From GCA-003244245 sp963823755 (GTDB taxonomy: Bacteria > Actinomycetota > Actinomycetes > Mycobacteriales > Pseudonocardiaceae), in NCBI GenBank assembly GCA_963823755.1, contig CAWGMP010000028.1, forward strand, positions 186,001 through 250,000: DNA of 64,000 nt, written 5' to 3'. Below, one piece after another: positions 36,276 to 46,049 of this stretch. Below the pieces are notes generated by a model. That model worked only from the letters and a program-made list of their open reading frames with translations. It made no database searches and was not told the origin of the DNA. Within the stretch, counting starts at the first letter, position 1. Each line of letters starts with the position of its first letter. The position numbers and the translations under genes are program-made.

Positions 36276-37716
36276 TCGGACACGGGCGCGGTGCCCGGGT
36301 TGCCCCGGGTCCGTTTCCCGTGTCCTCCCGCCGAACCCGGCGTGCCAATTTCTCGGCACCGGGCTCTCCACGTGTCTTTCCCGCTGGTGGCGGTGGTCGG
36401 TGTCGGGGTCCAGGGGGTCGGGATTTTGCTGCCGCGGTAGCGGTAGCGGGTCACCGAGACGCTGGCTGCGCCGGTGAAGACGACTCCGTGGTGGGCGAAT
36501 CTCCACCCTGTGTCGCAGAAGCGGCGGCGGAGTTGTGTCATTCCGAGCCGGTGTCTGCCCTTGTATTTGGCGCGTATCCAGCGCATCAACCGCCGCCAGG
36601 CGTGGCTGTCGATCGCCCTGAACACGTTTTTAGACACCCCATGTCGGAAGTAGTTCGCCCATCCGCGCAGGGACCGGTTTACGCTGAGGATCAGCTTGTC
36701 GAGGTCCTGGTGGCGGGTTGACCTGTACGTCTTGGCCGTGATTTTGTCCTTGACCTTGTGGACGGCCTTTGTGGACGGTGTGGTGTAGACGTAATGCTTC
36801 TGGGTTCCTCGTTTCCGCAGTCGACGGATGGTGAAGCCGAGGAAGTCGAAGCCCTCATCAATCTTGACCGTGCGGGTTTTCTCCGGTGCCAGCCGCAGCC
36901 CCAGGGGGGCGAGCACGGCTGCCACGTCCTCACGCAGGGCATCGGCATGGTGCTGGTGACCAGATACCATCACGGCGAAATCGTCCGCGTAGCGGACGAG
37001 TTTCCAGTTGCCGTGGCCGTGTCGTCTGCGCTTGGCCCGTTGCACGGTGGTGCCCATCTGTTGGTGCCATTGCTGGTCGAAGTGGTCGTCCAGCGCCGAC
37101 AGGGCTATATTGGCGAGCAACGGGGAAAGAATCCCGCCTTGCGGGGTCCCGGTCAGTGTTTCTTCCCGGTCTCCGAGTTCGGTGAGGACCCCGGAGGCCA
37201 GGAACGCTTTCACCAGCGCGCAGATCCGCTTGTCCTTGATCCTCGCCCGTAGCCGGTTCATCAAAGCCGTGTGCGATATCTCATCGAAACAGGCCTTGAT
37301 GTCGGCCTCAAGCACCCACTCATACCCTCGGGTGCCGAGGTGCTGGATCTCGGCGATCGCGTCGTGTGCGCGGCGGTTCGGGCGAAACCCGTACGAGCAC
37401 GGCTTGAAATCCGCCTCGAAAATGGGTTCGAGCACCGCCTTCAGGCTAGCCTGGACCACCCGGTCCGCGATGGTGGGAATCCCTAGTTTCCGGAACTTCC
37501 CGGAAGTCCCCTTCGGGATCATCACCTGTCGCACTTCAACCGGGGTGAACTCGCCCGATTTCAGCGAGTCCCGGATCTGGTCCAGAAAAGCCGCCACCCC
37601 GATCCGGGACTCGACCCAGGCTGCGCTGAGCTGGTCGATCCCGGCGGTCCGGGCGCCCTTGTTGGTGGACACGCGTTCCCATGCGTGCATCAAGAACGCC
37701 GGGTCATAGAACACCG
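36276..37716 (-). CDS. ltrA: intron A reverse transcriptase/maturase, 3' exon part
   Basis: Continues after intron B with VFYDPAFLMHAWERVSTNKG ARTAGID (RT0-RT1), PKGTSGKFRKLGIPTIADRV, CSYGFRPNRRAHDAI, GTPQGGILSPLLANIALSAL and KLVRYADDFAVMVSG (YADD active site), then the maturase X domain (GWANYFRHGVSKNVFRAID) and RYRYRGSKIPTPW. It promotes splicing and target-primed insertion. No stop precedes domain V: the frame stays open through domains V-VI into the 3' exon and stops at 36143. The N-terminal 50 codons are at 45183-45331. Confidence 0.8.
36333..36366 (-). ncRNA. domain V of intron A
   Basis: 34-nt hairpin: GAGCCCGG and TGCC pair with GGCA and CCGGGTTC around an 8-nt loop with the usual two-base CG bulge. 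It is followed by a domain VI stem (GGACACGGG with CCCGTGTCC). Confidence 0.75.
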
Positions 37717-37773
37717 GTAGGCCGCTGGCGAGGTGCCGTGTCAGCACGGTCCTGCTCCAGCGGCCCCCGGTCC

Positions 37774-37807
37774 GAACCACGCGGGCACCTTTCGGTGCAC
37801 GTAGCTC
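37774..37807 (-). ncRNA. domain V of intron B
   Basis: 34-nt hairpin: GAGCTACG-TGCACC, GAAA tetraloop, GGTGCC-CG-CGTGGTTC. Classic domain V with GNRA loop, 9 nt downstream of the RT stop codon at 37816. Confidence 0.75.
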
Positions 37808-37815
37808 TCCGGTGA

Positions 37816-38328
37816 CTACTCCGTGAGTTGCGCGGTTGGTTGCCCCGTATGGATGGCTTCATGACAGCGGCTGTAGACCACGAGGGTCTTCCTCCGCTTC
37901 TTGGCCATGTGTTGTGCCCACGGGGGCTGTGGTTGTCCAGACTCGGTGAGGTCGGCGAGTTTTCGGACCTGGTGGACTTCCACCTGGTCGTTGTGCTCGC
38001 ATAGTTCACATCTGCCCATACGGAGCCGTGTGATCAGCTCTTTGCGGGCAATGGGCCGGACTACCGGGCGGTCTTGTAGAACCGCCTTCTTCTGCCGTTT
38101 CAGCGAGATTTCGCCGAATCTTCCGACCAGTGCTTTCCTGTCTACTCGTTGGACACTGGCCTCGTAGCACGTCCGTGGCCCATCTGGTGTCGAAACTTTG
38201 GCCCTGTATTTACGGGCCATCGCCGACACCGTCGAACGATGCTTGGCAGCCAGCGTCGTGAGCATCGAGGTCTGTGCGACCCATTTCAGTCGGCTCAGTC
38301 TCCAGACATCGCCGGCCAGCAGGGCGAG
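37816..38328 (-). CDS. ltrA: intron B reverse transcriptase, exon 3 (maturase end and HNH nuclease)
   Basis: Resumes LLAGDVWRLSRLKWVAQTSM in the X domain and continues to an HNH endonuclease: MGRCELCEHNDQVEVHQVRK LADL and RRKTLVVYSRCHEAIHTGQP (CxxC, HQV, CH..IH). It completes the frame that ends at TYGAEYRGLVQY (40867). HNH cuts the second target strand for retrohoming. As read, joining to exon 2 leaves a one-base ambiguity at the D 3' border. Confidence 0.75.
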   Translation of the reverse strand, partial: LALLAGDVWRLSRLKWVAQTSMLTTLAAKHRSTVSAMARKYRAKVSTPDGPRTCYEASVQRVDRKALVGRFGEISLKRQKKAVLQDRPVVRPIARKELITRLRMGRCELCEHNDQVEVHQVRKLADLTESGQPQPPWAQHMAKKRRKTLVVYSRCHEAIHTGQPTAQLTE

Positions 38329-38389
38329 GTAGACCCACGGGCGCGGTGCCGACATGTGATATCGGTCCGTTTCCCGTGAGTCCCCTCCC

Positions 38390-38423
38390 GAACCCGCCGT
38401 ACGGGTTTCCCCGTAACGGGCTC
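38390..38423 (-). ncRNA. domain V of intron D
   Basis: 34-nt hairpin: GAGCCCGT-TACGGG, GAAA loop, CCCGTA-CG-GCGGGTTC, followed by the domain VI stem GGACTCACGGG/CCCGTGGGTCT and the terminal AC. Confidence 0.75.
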
Positions 38424-38431
38424 TCCGGTGA

Positions 38432-40217
38432 CTACTGCGTGATCGGTGTGGCGGGTTGCCCGTGGATGCGGTCGTGACAGTCGTTGCAAACCACGAGGGA
38501 TTTGCGTCGACGTTTGGTCATGAGCTGCGCCCACTGCGGGTTGCGGTTGACCGGGCCGGTGGAGGTTGGCGAGCTTGCGGACGTGGTGTACTTGCATTTC
38601 GCCTGCGTGCTCGCATATCTCACATCGTCCCTGGAGGAGCCGGGAGATCAGCTCCTTGCGGCGGATGGTTGCCGGGACTGGCTGGCGGTCGGTCAGGACT
38701 GCGTTTGTTTGCCGCTTCAGTGGAATGCCACCGAACCGTGCGACCAATGGCTTTCTTCCTCCGCCGCGTTCGACGCTGATCTGGAAGCATCTGCGTGGCC
38801 CGTGCGGTGTGTCGATGGTGGCCATGTACTTGGCCGCCATTTTCGATACCGACGAGTCATGCTTGCAGGCCAGCGTCTTGAGCAGGGAAGTCAGCATGAC
38901 CCAGTTCACCTTGCTGAGCCGGTAGACGTCTTTGGCCAGCAGGTAGTACTGGATCAGACCGCGATATTCGGCACCGTAGGTGTTGATGACGGTGAAGTCA
39001 TCGTCGTTCACCAGCCGGGGCCGATGCTAGCGGGTTTTCCGAGTTTCATATACGGGGAGCACTTGGTCTTGATCACCGTCTGAGGGCACGCGCAGCGCGA
39101 TCGTGCCATTGACCGCCCTGCGGCCGTGGGTGAGTACTGCTGGTTGTGCCTGACGGTGATCTCGTAGCCGAGGAACTTGGCCGCGCCTGTCCGGGCGTGG
39201 GTGATCACTGTTTTCTCCCGCGAGAGTTCCAGTTTGAGGTCATCACTGAGGAACGTCCGCGAGGCGTTGTATGATCTGTTCGGCTTCGGCTTTGGTCCGA
39301 TGAACCCGAGCACGTGATCATCAGCGTACTCGCGTAACGCAACCGCCGATAGCGTGGATCCTGCGGATCCTGACTGGGCAGGCTGCGTAGCCGCTTGCGT
39401 AGACTCCCGCACGTGAGTGCGGTCACCGCGTTTCCGGGCTCGCGCATCGCCGACGCCACCCCGTCGTACTCCCGGTTGGGTGCTCGGTGCTGCACGTCGG
39501 GTATATTGCGGTATCAGAACTGTTTCGACGAAGGTGTCCAACCGGTGCAGGTAGATGTTGGATAAGATCGGAGATGCCACACCGCCCTGCGGTACACCGC
39601 TGAGCGTGGAACCCCAAACCCAATCCTCCAGGTATCCGGCTGTAAGCATGTTACGCACCAACCGCAGGAACCTGTTGTCGTGGATGTTCTCCACCAACGT
39701 GTCGATCATGATCTGGTGATCAAGCGACCCGAAACAATCGGAGATATCGCGCTTCAATGAACCAGGTCGTCCCGGTCCAGGTTTCCGCCACATCACGCAA
39801 AGCGGTGTGACACCCCCGGCCAGGACGGAAACCGTACGAGCGATCGGAAAACTGCGGTTCGTAGTACGCCTCAAGGAGCAGATGCACTACTTCACCAACC
39901 AGTTTGTCCGGCCAGGACGGCAGACCAAGCGGACGGAGATTCCCATTCTTCTTGGGGATGAAAATCCGCCGCACTGGACTGAATCGGTATCGCTCGTGGC
40001 GCATCGCATCAATGATACGCTCGATCTTGCCCAGCGACATACCGTCCACGGTTTCCCCAGTGACCCCAGGCGTCATCGCACCTTTGTTGGAATAGATGCG
40101 CCCGTAGGCTAAAAGATACAACTGCGGGTTAAACAACTGTCGATACAGTTCATTGCACGGCAGGCCACGCCTACCGCGTTCACGGAGGACACCCAGTACC
40201 GTTTCGGCGTTTTGCAT
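38432..40217 (-). pseudogene. ltrA: intron D reverse transcriptase, multiply frameshifted
   Basis: Starts MQNAETVLGVLRERGRRGLP (ATG 40217) and shares the layout of the B protein: CNELYRQLFNPQLYLLAYGR, SDRSYGFRPGRGCHTALRDV, frame change near 39775, GDISDCFGSLDHQIMIDTLV, GVPQGGVASPILSNIYLHRL, several frame changes around 39300-39470 near YADDHVLGFIGPK, then INTYGAEYRGLIQYYLLAKD, HNH motif GRCEICEHAGEMQVHHVRKL and, in another frame, RKSLVVCNDCHDRIHG. At least five indels, so it cannot give a full-length enzyme; splicing would need another maturase. Confidence 0.75.
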
Positions 40218-40753
40218 TTCGCATACCTTTCGACCTGTCGGCGTCCAGTCACCTGTTCCCCTTCGCCCTGCTTCCGGCTCTCCCGGACTCCTTGGTGGGG
40301 CGTGACTCCCACGACTACTACGGGTGAACTCCGTCACCATAGGGCTCGCGCCCCGTAGGTGATCCCACGTTCATTTCTGTCGTACGTATATAGCGCGACT
40401 TAGGTGGCCCACTCATCTCCTTGAATATCCTCACTAGATATCGCTCCCCACCCCGGAGGTTGCGTCCGCCAGCATGTCATGCGGACGCAGGACGAGGCAC
40501 CGGTTACAGGCGTCTTTCCGATGGATGGACCATTGCATCTTCTGGAGATTAGGCTTCAAGCAATCCAGCTTTCACCAATATCACACGGGCCCCTCGGCGC
40601 ATCGCTCCATACGCCTGGACACGACCACCGATTTGCTGCCATGCTGCTGTTCCCTTACGTCTTTCGACTCCAGGTAAGGCATCAGACCCAGGAACGTACC
40701 TCCGAATTCCTCCCGGCTACACCGGGGATACGACAGGACGCCTCGTGGCGCAC

Positions 40754-40866
40754 CATGCTATTGTCCCCGTCACCTTTCGGATCAAGGTTAGGCATCAGAC
40801 CCAGAAACATTCCTCCAAGTTCCTCCCATCTGCGATGGGAATACGACAATGCGCTTCATGGCGCAC
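40754..40866 (-). repeat. duplicated intron 5' end
   Basis: 113 nt beginning GTGCGCCATGAAGCG and ending AATAGCATG, followed directly by a similar unit beginning GTGCGCCACGAGGCG at 40753 and ending CAGCAGCATG. Both contain TGGGTCTGATGCC. Either a tandem duplication or the 5' remnant of a further nested intron. Confidence 0.65.
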
Positions 40867-41485
40867 TAATACTGGACGAGGCCCCTGTATTCCGCCCCGT
40901 ATGTACTGATGATCGTGAGGTCGTCACGATTCAGCAGTTCGGTTCGGCGCTCGGGTTTTCCGTGCTTCAGGTAGGGAGCACACTTGGCTTTGATCACTTG
41001 CCGTGGGACGCGCAGTGCGACGCTGCCATTGACAGACGGGCGGGTAGCGCTGTGCTGGACAGTGATCTCGTAGCCGAGGAAAGACGCTGCCCGGGTGCGG
41101 GCTTGCGTGATCAGTGTCTTGTCCGGGTTCAGTTCCAACTTGAGGTCGTCTCGAAGGAACTGCGCCAGACGCTGCTTGATTTCCTCGGCTTCGGCCTTCG
41201 GTCCGGCGAACCCCAGGAGGGTGTCGTCGGCGTACCGACAGTAGCGGAGCCGCCTGTAGCCCGGATCCTGCGGATCCTTGCTAGGCGTTCCCCGCAGCTG
41301 TTTTCGCAACTCGCGTGCTGCGGTCGTAAAACCGCGCCTTTGAGCGCGCACCGCTGCCATTCTCACCCTTGCATAGACAGGGTTGGTTGCCCTGCTCACT
41401 CCTTGGGTGTATCGCGGTATCAGAACTGTTTCGATGAACTTGTCCAACCGGTCCAGATAAATATTGGAGAGGATCGGCGAAACGA
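40867..41485 (-). CDS. ltrA: intron B reverse transcriptase, exon 2
   Basis: Reads (V)VSPILSNIYLDRLDKFIETV, LIPRYTQGVSRATNPVYARV, RYCRYADDTLLGFAGPKAEA (YADD), SFLGYEITVQHSATRPSVNG to ISTYGAEYRGLVQY. Open throughout. Joined to exon 1 across intron C it restores PQGGVVSPILSN exactly in frame. Confidence 0.8.
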
Positions 41486-41526
41486 GTCGGGTAGCTGGGG
41501 CGCATTGCTGCGTCCCAGCCCCCTCA

Positions 41527-41561
41527 GAACCGGACTTGAACGTTTTCCATTCATCCGGCTC
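41527..41561 (-). ncRNA. domain V of intron C
   Basis: 35-nt hairpin starting GAGCCGGATGAA and ending TTCAAGTCCGGTTC with a GGAAAACG apex, the common bacterial form, 24 nt after the RT stop and 41 nt before the intron end. Confidence 0.8.
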
Positions 41562-41585
41562 AAGCAGATCCCAAGAACGTTGCGG

Positions 41586-43373
41586 TTAGCTGTGTTGATG
41601 TGCCGTGCCGTCTATTCGGCGTCGGCAGCTGGCGTGGATGAGGCGTTGATTGTCCTGTCCACCGATCCCGGTGGCGATATGCTGTTTGCGGATCGCCATC
41701 CGGGTGGTGCGCAGCCATTGTTCCCATTCGTGGGGAGACTGAGGCTGTTCGTCGGCGTGAAGCAGCATATCTCCACAAAGCACGCAGCGACATTTCTGGG
41801 TTTTGAGTAACCCAAGGACGAGCGCACCCAGCGGAGGGGGCGGCTGCTTGCGGCGACGGTTGGTCCAGTATTGGACGAGGTTCGGGTCATCGGGTGATGC
41901 CGTCCCCAGGACCATCGCGTGACGGACAATCTTTGTCCAGGCGAACTTGGGCAGGTAGGCGCCTGTGGAGAGGTCGCCGAACACCCACCGGTTGTTCCGT
42001 GACTTGTTGAGTCTGCCGAAGTAGTGGTTGATGATCCACCATCTCGACTTCTTCGGATGTGAACGCTTCGCCCACTTGTAGAGAAGCTTCCACATGTAGT
42101 CGTCCAGATCGGAGAAGATCTCGCTGGACACCTGGGTCCGGTAGAAGGCAGACCACCCACGAATGACCGGGGTGAGCTTTTTCAGCACCGAAGCTGCGTT
42201 ACCCCCTCGCAGGGCCAACATCTCGGTGCGCAGCCGTTTCCGGATACGCTTCACGGCCCCTGGGCTAGGCTTGATGAGCGGCAACTTGTTATGATAGCGG
42301 CGAATGTTGAACCCAAGAAAATCGCACCCGTCCTGGTTGACATGGACGATGCGGGTCTTGTCCTCATTGAAGGAAAGCCCTCTGGGCTCCAGCCACTCCG
42401 CAAGCCGCTGTTTCACCTGCTCCGCCTGCTGGCGACTATGACAGAACACTGTCAGATCGTCAGCATAACGAACGAGCACCGGACAGTCATAAGCGGTTTC
42501 AGTTCTCCCGCCCTGACGTTTCCGGTACCTCACCCCGGCAGCCGTTTCCATCCCGTGTAAGACGATGTTCAAGAGCAGCGGACTAATCACCCCGCCTTGT
42601 GGCGCACCTTCCTCCGTCGGGGCGAAGTGACCATCTTCGACCACGCCCGCTTTCAACCATCCCCGGACCATTCCCCGCGCGGGAAACGACCCGATCTGGT
42701 CGAGAACGAAGCGGTGGTCGATGTGGTCGAATGCCGCTTTCAGGTCCGCGTCGAGAATCCACTGCCGTTTCGGGTCTTTGCCCTTGACGACCTGGTAGAT
42801 CGCCTCGATCGCATCGTGGCATCCGCGGCCCGGCCGGAAGCCATAGGACCTCGGCTCGAACCGCGCCTCCCACTCGGGTTCCAACGCGTTACGCACCCGA
42901 GCTTGCTGAGCGCGATCAGCGATCACAGGAATTCCGAGTGGCCTGAGTTTCCCATTCGCCTTCGGAATGAAAACCCGTTTCACCGGCCGGATACGGTCAG
43001 GTGAGTACTGGATGTGCTCCACCAACCGCTCCTTGCTACGGGAAGTCAACGCGACCTTCCCGTCGACACCGGCCGTGACACGACCAGCATTGCGCTCCGT
43101 CACCTGCCGCACACTCACCAACGTGTTCGACTGGCTGCGAAGCATCAACTTTTGCACACTGCGGACCCGTTTATAGTCCCCAGCCCGCGTCGCCGCGAAG
43201 ATCCGTCGCCTAAGCCGCTGTACGTCCTTCTCGACCGAGCGCCACCTGATCGCATCCCAGTCAAGAAAGTCGTCCTCCGGTCCGTTCACGTCGAGGGCCG
43301 CCATCGCCATCGCGAACGCGTGTCCCGTCATCTGTGTCCAACTTTCCCGTCGGTTCCAACGTCTCGCATCCAT
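41586..43373 (-). CDS. ltrA: intron C reverse transcriptase/maturase/HNH, intact
   Basis: 595 aa as open frame; the natural start may be ATG 43331 (MTGHAFAMAMAALDVNGPED). RT0 LLRSQSNTLVSVRQVTERNA GR, PKANGKLRPLGIPVIADRAQ, RSYGFRPGRGCHDAIEAIYQ, GAPQGGVISPLLLNIVLHGM, VLVRYADDLTVFCHSRQQAE (YADD), DFLGFNIRRYHNK, X domain VIRGWSAFYRTQVSSEIFSD and a C-terminal HNH-like zinc site CRCVLCGDMLLHADEQPQS with HASCRRR. No frameshift. The only undamaged RT of the nest and so the best candidate for current mobility. Confidence 0.9.
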   Translation of the reverse strand: MDARRWNRRESWTQMTGHAFAMAMAALDVNGPEDDFLDWDAIRWRSVEKDVQRLRRRIFAATRAGDYKRVRSVQKLMLRSQSNTLVSVRQVTERNAGRVTAGVDGKVALTSRSKERLVEHIQYSPDRIRPVKRVFIPKANGKLRPLGIPVIADRAQQARVRNALEPEWEARFEPRSYGFRPGRGCHDAIEAIYQVVKGKDPKRQWILDADLKAAFDHIDHRFVLDQIGSFPARGMVRGWLKAGVVEDGHFAPTEEGAPQGGVISPLLLNIVLHGMETAAGVRYRKRQGGRTETAYDCPVLVRYADDLTVFCHSRQQAEQVKQRLAEWLEPRGLSFNEDKTRIVHVNQDGCDFLGFNIRRYHNKLPLIKPSPGAVKRIRKRLRTEMLALRGGNAASVLKKLTPVIRGWSAFYRTQVSSEIFSDLDDYMWKLLYKWAKRSHPKKSRWWIINHYFGRLNKSRNNRWVFGDLSTGAYLPKFAWTKIVRHAMVLGTASPDDPNLVQYWTNRRRKQPPPPLGALVLGLLKTQKCRCVLCGDMLLHADEQPQSPHEWEQWLRTTRMAIRKQHIATGIGGQDNQRLIHASCRRRIDGTAHQHS

Positions 43374-44012
43374 ACACTTCGCAGATCCACCCGGCTCACG
43401 TCTGCCCCCTTTCGGGACCGAGCACCAGGCCCGGTATCCGGCCAGTTATCCGAGACGGCCAGCGGAGGAGCTTGCCATCTGTGTCCCGGTTTCCTGTCGC
43501 CTTTCGACGTACCGGCATTCGCTTGTTGAGCCGTCCTGTCCCGCTGCGGAATTCAGCGTCCCTCACGGTCGGCCTACCCACCGTCGCAACCGACGGCCAG
43601 ACCTCAACGGGGTTTCCACGTTTCCCACGCGTGAGACCCGATCGGGGTGGATGCCTCCTTTACCCCGGGGCGGTGGTGTCCACCCGGTCGGAAAGGAATG
43701 TCCCGACCGGCACCCGCTGCTTCGCAGCAGCCAGCCCTACACCCCCACCACAACCTTTCATCCCTGGAGGCTCACAGTCACGAGGCATCAACGGAGGTTC
43801 ACGCGATTCACCCGTCCGATCTTCCTTTCGCCCGTACCCCCCGGGATGAAGCGGAGGGCCTCCGGCTTTCCCCTGAGCTTCGCACCCCGCCGTTACCAGC
43901 GACGCACGTCAGGGCAAGGACAGGCCATTGGACACTAGCCTGAGATCACACCTTCGACACGTCGAACCTCCAATAGTGTAATCCACTCACAACGTGCGAC
44001 CTCGTGTCGCAC
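43374..44012 (-). ncRNA. 5' structural RNA (domains I-III) of intron C
   Basis: 640 nt between the intron start and the RT gene, without a coding frame of its own. Expected to hold the exon-binding loops. Only the terminal GTGCGAC motif could be recognised by eye. Confidence 0.6.
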
Positions 44013-44649
44013 CACCACCCTGTGGGGCTCCACTGAGCGTTGCGTTCCATACCCAGTCCTCCAGGTATCCGGCTTGCAACATCTGTTTGATGAGCCGGAG
44101 GAACCGGCTATCGTGGATTCTCTCCGCCAGCGTCGAGAGCATGACCTCATGGTCGAGACTCCCGAAACAGTCCGAGATATCACCCTCGATAAACCATGCC
44201 GTACCAGTCCACAGGTCTGCCACTTCGCTGAGTGCGGTGTGACATCCCTTACCGGGACGGAAACCGTGTGATCGGCCAGAAAACCGTGGCTCGTAATATG
44301 CCTCTAGCAAGAGGCGGATCACTTCACCAACGAGCTTATCCGACCACGGAGGCAGCCCGAGCGGCCTCTGCTTCCCGTTCTTTTTTGGGATGTAGACGCG
44401 CTTTGCTGGCTTAAACCGGAAGCGCTCGTGACGCAGCGCATCGATGACGCGCTCGATCTTGGCCAGCGACATACCGTCCGCGGTTTCTCCATCAACCCCG
44501 GGCGTCATGGCTCCATGGTTGGAGTACAGACGCCCATAGGCCGTCAGATACATTTGCGGGTTGAACAGTTGTCGGAACATTTCATTGCACGGCAGACCAC
44601 GCCTGCCGCGATCACGGAGGATACCCAGTACTGTTTCGGCGCTCTGCAT
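44013..44649 (-). CDS. ltrA: intron B reverse transcriptase, exon 1
   Basis: From ATG 44649: MQSAETVLGILRDRGRRGLP, CNEMFRQLFNPQMYLTAYGR, LYSNHGAMTPGVDGETADGM, PKKNGKQRPLGLPPWSDKLV, GRSHGFRPGKGCHTALSEVA, IEGDISDCFGSLDHEVMLST and WNATLSGAPQGG at the intron C border. No frameshift. Very similar to the D protein, so B and D are recent relatives. Confidence 0.8.
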
Positions 44650-45182
44650 TTCGCATACCTCCCAGTCTTCGAATATCCGATCACCTGGCCCCCTTGGCCC
44701 TGCGGACGGCCTTCCCGTCCTCCTTGGTAGGACGTTACTCCTACGACTACTACAAGGCCTCTGTCACCTTAGGACTCGCATCCGTTAGGTGATCCCACGT
44801 TCGTCCCTGTCATACGCAATAGTGCGACTTAGGATCCTCATTCATCTCCTTGAATGCCCTCGCTGGGCATCGCTCCACATCCCGGAGGTTGTGTCGGCCA
44901 CCTCGTGATGCCGACACAGGTTGTGGCACCGGTGTCAGGCGTAATTTCCGATGGGCGTGTTCTTGCACCTTCTGGAGATTGAGGTCTAGGCAATCAAGCT
45001 TTATCCGTATCGCACGGGTCCCGCAACGCCTCGTTCCGCACGCCTGGACACGAGCGTTACTTTTCTGGCATGCTATTGTTCCCTGCACCTTTCGGATTCA
45101 GGTTAGCCATTGGACCCAGGAACCTCCCTCCGAGTTCCTCCCGGCTTAACCGGGGATACAACAGGGCGCTTTCGTGGCGCAG
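44650..45182 (-). ncRNA. 5' structural RNA of intron B
   Basis: 530 nt between the B start and its RT gene. The first 110 nt resemble the two 5' ends at 40866 and 40753 (shared GGGAGGAA, CCTGGGTC..ATGGC/TGCC, CCGAAAG, AATAGCATG). Confidence 0.6.
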
Positions 45183-45331
45183 CGAGATTAAACAGGTCAC
45201 CAAACCGGCGGGAGACATCCTCTCCCGCCCAACGGTGCAACTTGGTCTCCCATCCTCCGTACCGCGAAGTACGCCGAATCAGGACTCGGCCACTCCCTGG
45301 CACCGGTGTTCACCAGCGCATCTTCGGACAT
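45183..45331 (-). CDS. ltrA: intron A reverse transcriptase, 5' exon part
   Basis: ATG 45331 with AAGGAGGG: MSEDALVNTGAREWPSPDSA, YFAVRRM, then one extra G (ATGGGAG) shifts into ETKLHRWAGEDVSRRFGDLF NL, the usual lead-in of this RT class. The continuation FNL..YDPAFL is at 37716. The extra base would block translation even after splicing of B. Confidence 0.65.
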
Positions 45332-45932
45332 TGCTTTCCCTCCTTGACTGACACGCTGCCGCCCTTCCCCAGGTACGCGGCTCTCCCGCGCTCGGAGTAC
45401 TACGACGGCTCCGCCCCACCCGCACCTTCAGCCGGCGTCGCGCCTATCCCCTCGATCTCCCTGGCTGGGAGCGGAAAAAAGAGGGGAACGGTCACGGATG
45501 GTTCCCACGTTCACTGTTGCCCGGTTGACGGGTTAGGCACCCGGCTCTACCCCTGCGGTCTTCACCATGGCTACGCCGTAGACTTTCACCATGGTCTCCC
45601 AGCCCAGGCTTCGCAGACCCTGCCAGAAGTTCCCCACCCGCCATCACGAATGGGTGCGCACCGCACACCAGCCCAGATCCACCGGGTTTCGAGCTGGCAC
45701 GTGTTCAAGAGGCGTAACAACACCGGTTTCTCGCGTATACCTTCCCGTCTCGCTCACCACGCCCGGCCCATCCGGCAGTCCTGAACCGACGCGACTTCGT
45801 CGAGGCTGCTCCCACCCTCCCCGGCGACCCCCGGATCAGGCTGCCTCCAGCTTCACCTCGCCGCTACGACGACGAAGAAATGGACGGTCTCTCACCTCCA
45901 TCCGGAAACAACAACAGCGCCTCGTGGCGCAC
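45332..45932 (-). ncRNA. 5' structural RNA of intron A
   Basis: 600 nt from the intron start GTGCGCCACGAGG to the RT start codon; no gene of its own. Confidence 0.6.
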
Positions 45933-46049
45933 ACAGAAGAACAGGTACACCAGCCGCAACGTCACGGACACGGATCATGCCGAACCGAACCGGACTCGCA
46001 TCACCCCAGGCCAGCGGCGTAGCCGAATATCGGGCACCCACAGGCGAAC

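Larger units (their letters stand above)
38329..40866 (-). mobile_element. group II intron D, inserted in the RT gene of intron B
   Basis: 5' end GTGCGCCATGAAGCG at 40866, 3' end ...GUGGGUCUAC at 38329, domain V at 38390-38423. It splits GLVQY|(Y)..LLAGDVW of the B protein. It is the same family as B (similar 5' ends and RT). Its first 113 nt are followed by a second, similar 5' end at 40753. Confidence 0.75.
41486..44012 (-). mobile_element. group II intron C, inserted in the RT gene of intron B
   Basis: 2527 bp. 5' end GTGCGACACGAGG at 44012, 3' end ...CAGCTACCCGAC at 41486. Removal joins GGTGGTG to TCGTTTCGCC, restoring codons G-G-V-V-S-P. Domain V at 41527-41561, 640 nt of 5' structure (43374-44012), complete RT gene in domain IV. 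All parts of an active element are present. Confidence 0.85.
37717..45182 (-). mobile_element. group II intron B, inserted in the RT gene of intron A
   Basis: 5' part CTGCGCCACGAAAGCG at 45182 (first base deviates from GTGCG); 3' end ...CCAGCGGCCTAC at 37717; domain V at 37774-37807. Splits the A gene between GDLFNL (45184) and VFYDPAFL (37714). Its own RT gene is split by introns C and D. Boundaries are good to a few bases; the 5' end deviates from consensus. Confidence 0.75.
36275..45932 (-). mobile_element. group II intron A (outermost, carries nested introns)
   Basis: 5' end GTGCGCCACGAGGCG at 45932 fits the GUGYG rule; 3' end ...CCGUGUCCGAC at 36275 fits AY after a domain VI stem. Domain V at 36333-36366. 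Its reverse transcriptase gene starts at ATG 45331 (AAGGAGGG upstream) and is split by intron B. Without B the intron would be about 2.2 kb, a normal size. Confidence 0.8.

Noticed and set aside
43390..44000. Protein genes in the 5' region of intron C
   Set aside because: Plus- and minus-strand frames here are short, without motifs, and the interval has the position and length of group II domains I-III.
36143..46000. CRISPR array or tandem repeat explanation for the repeated 5' intron motifs
   Set aside because: Repeats are long, diverged and tied to intron starts and RT genes, with no regular spacers.
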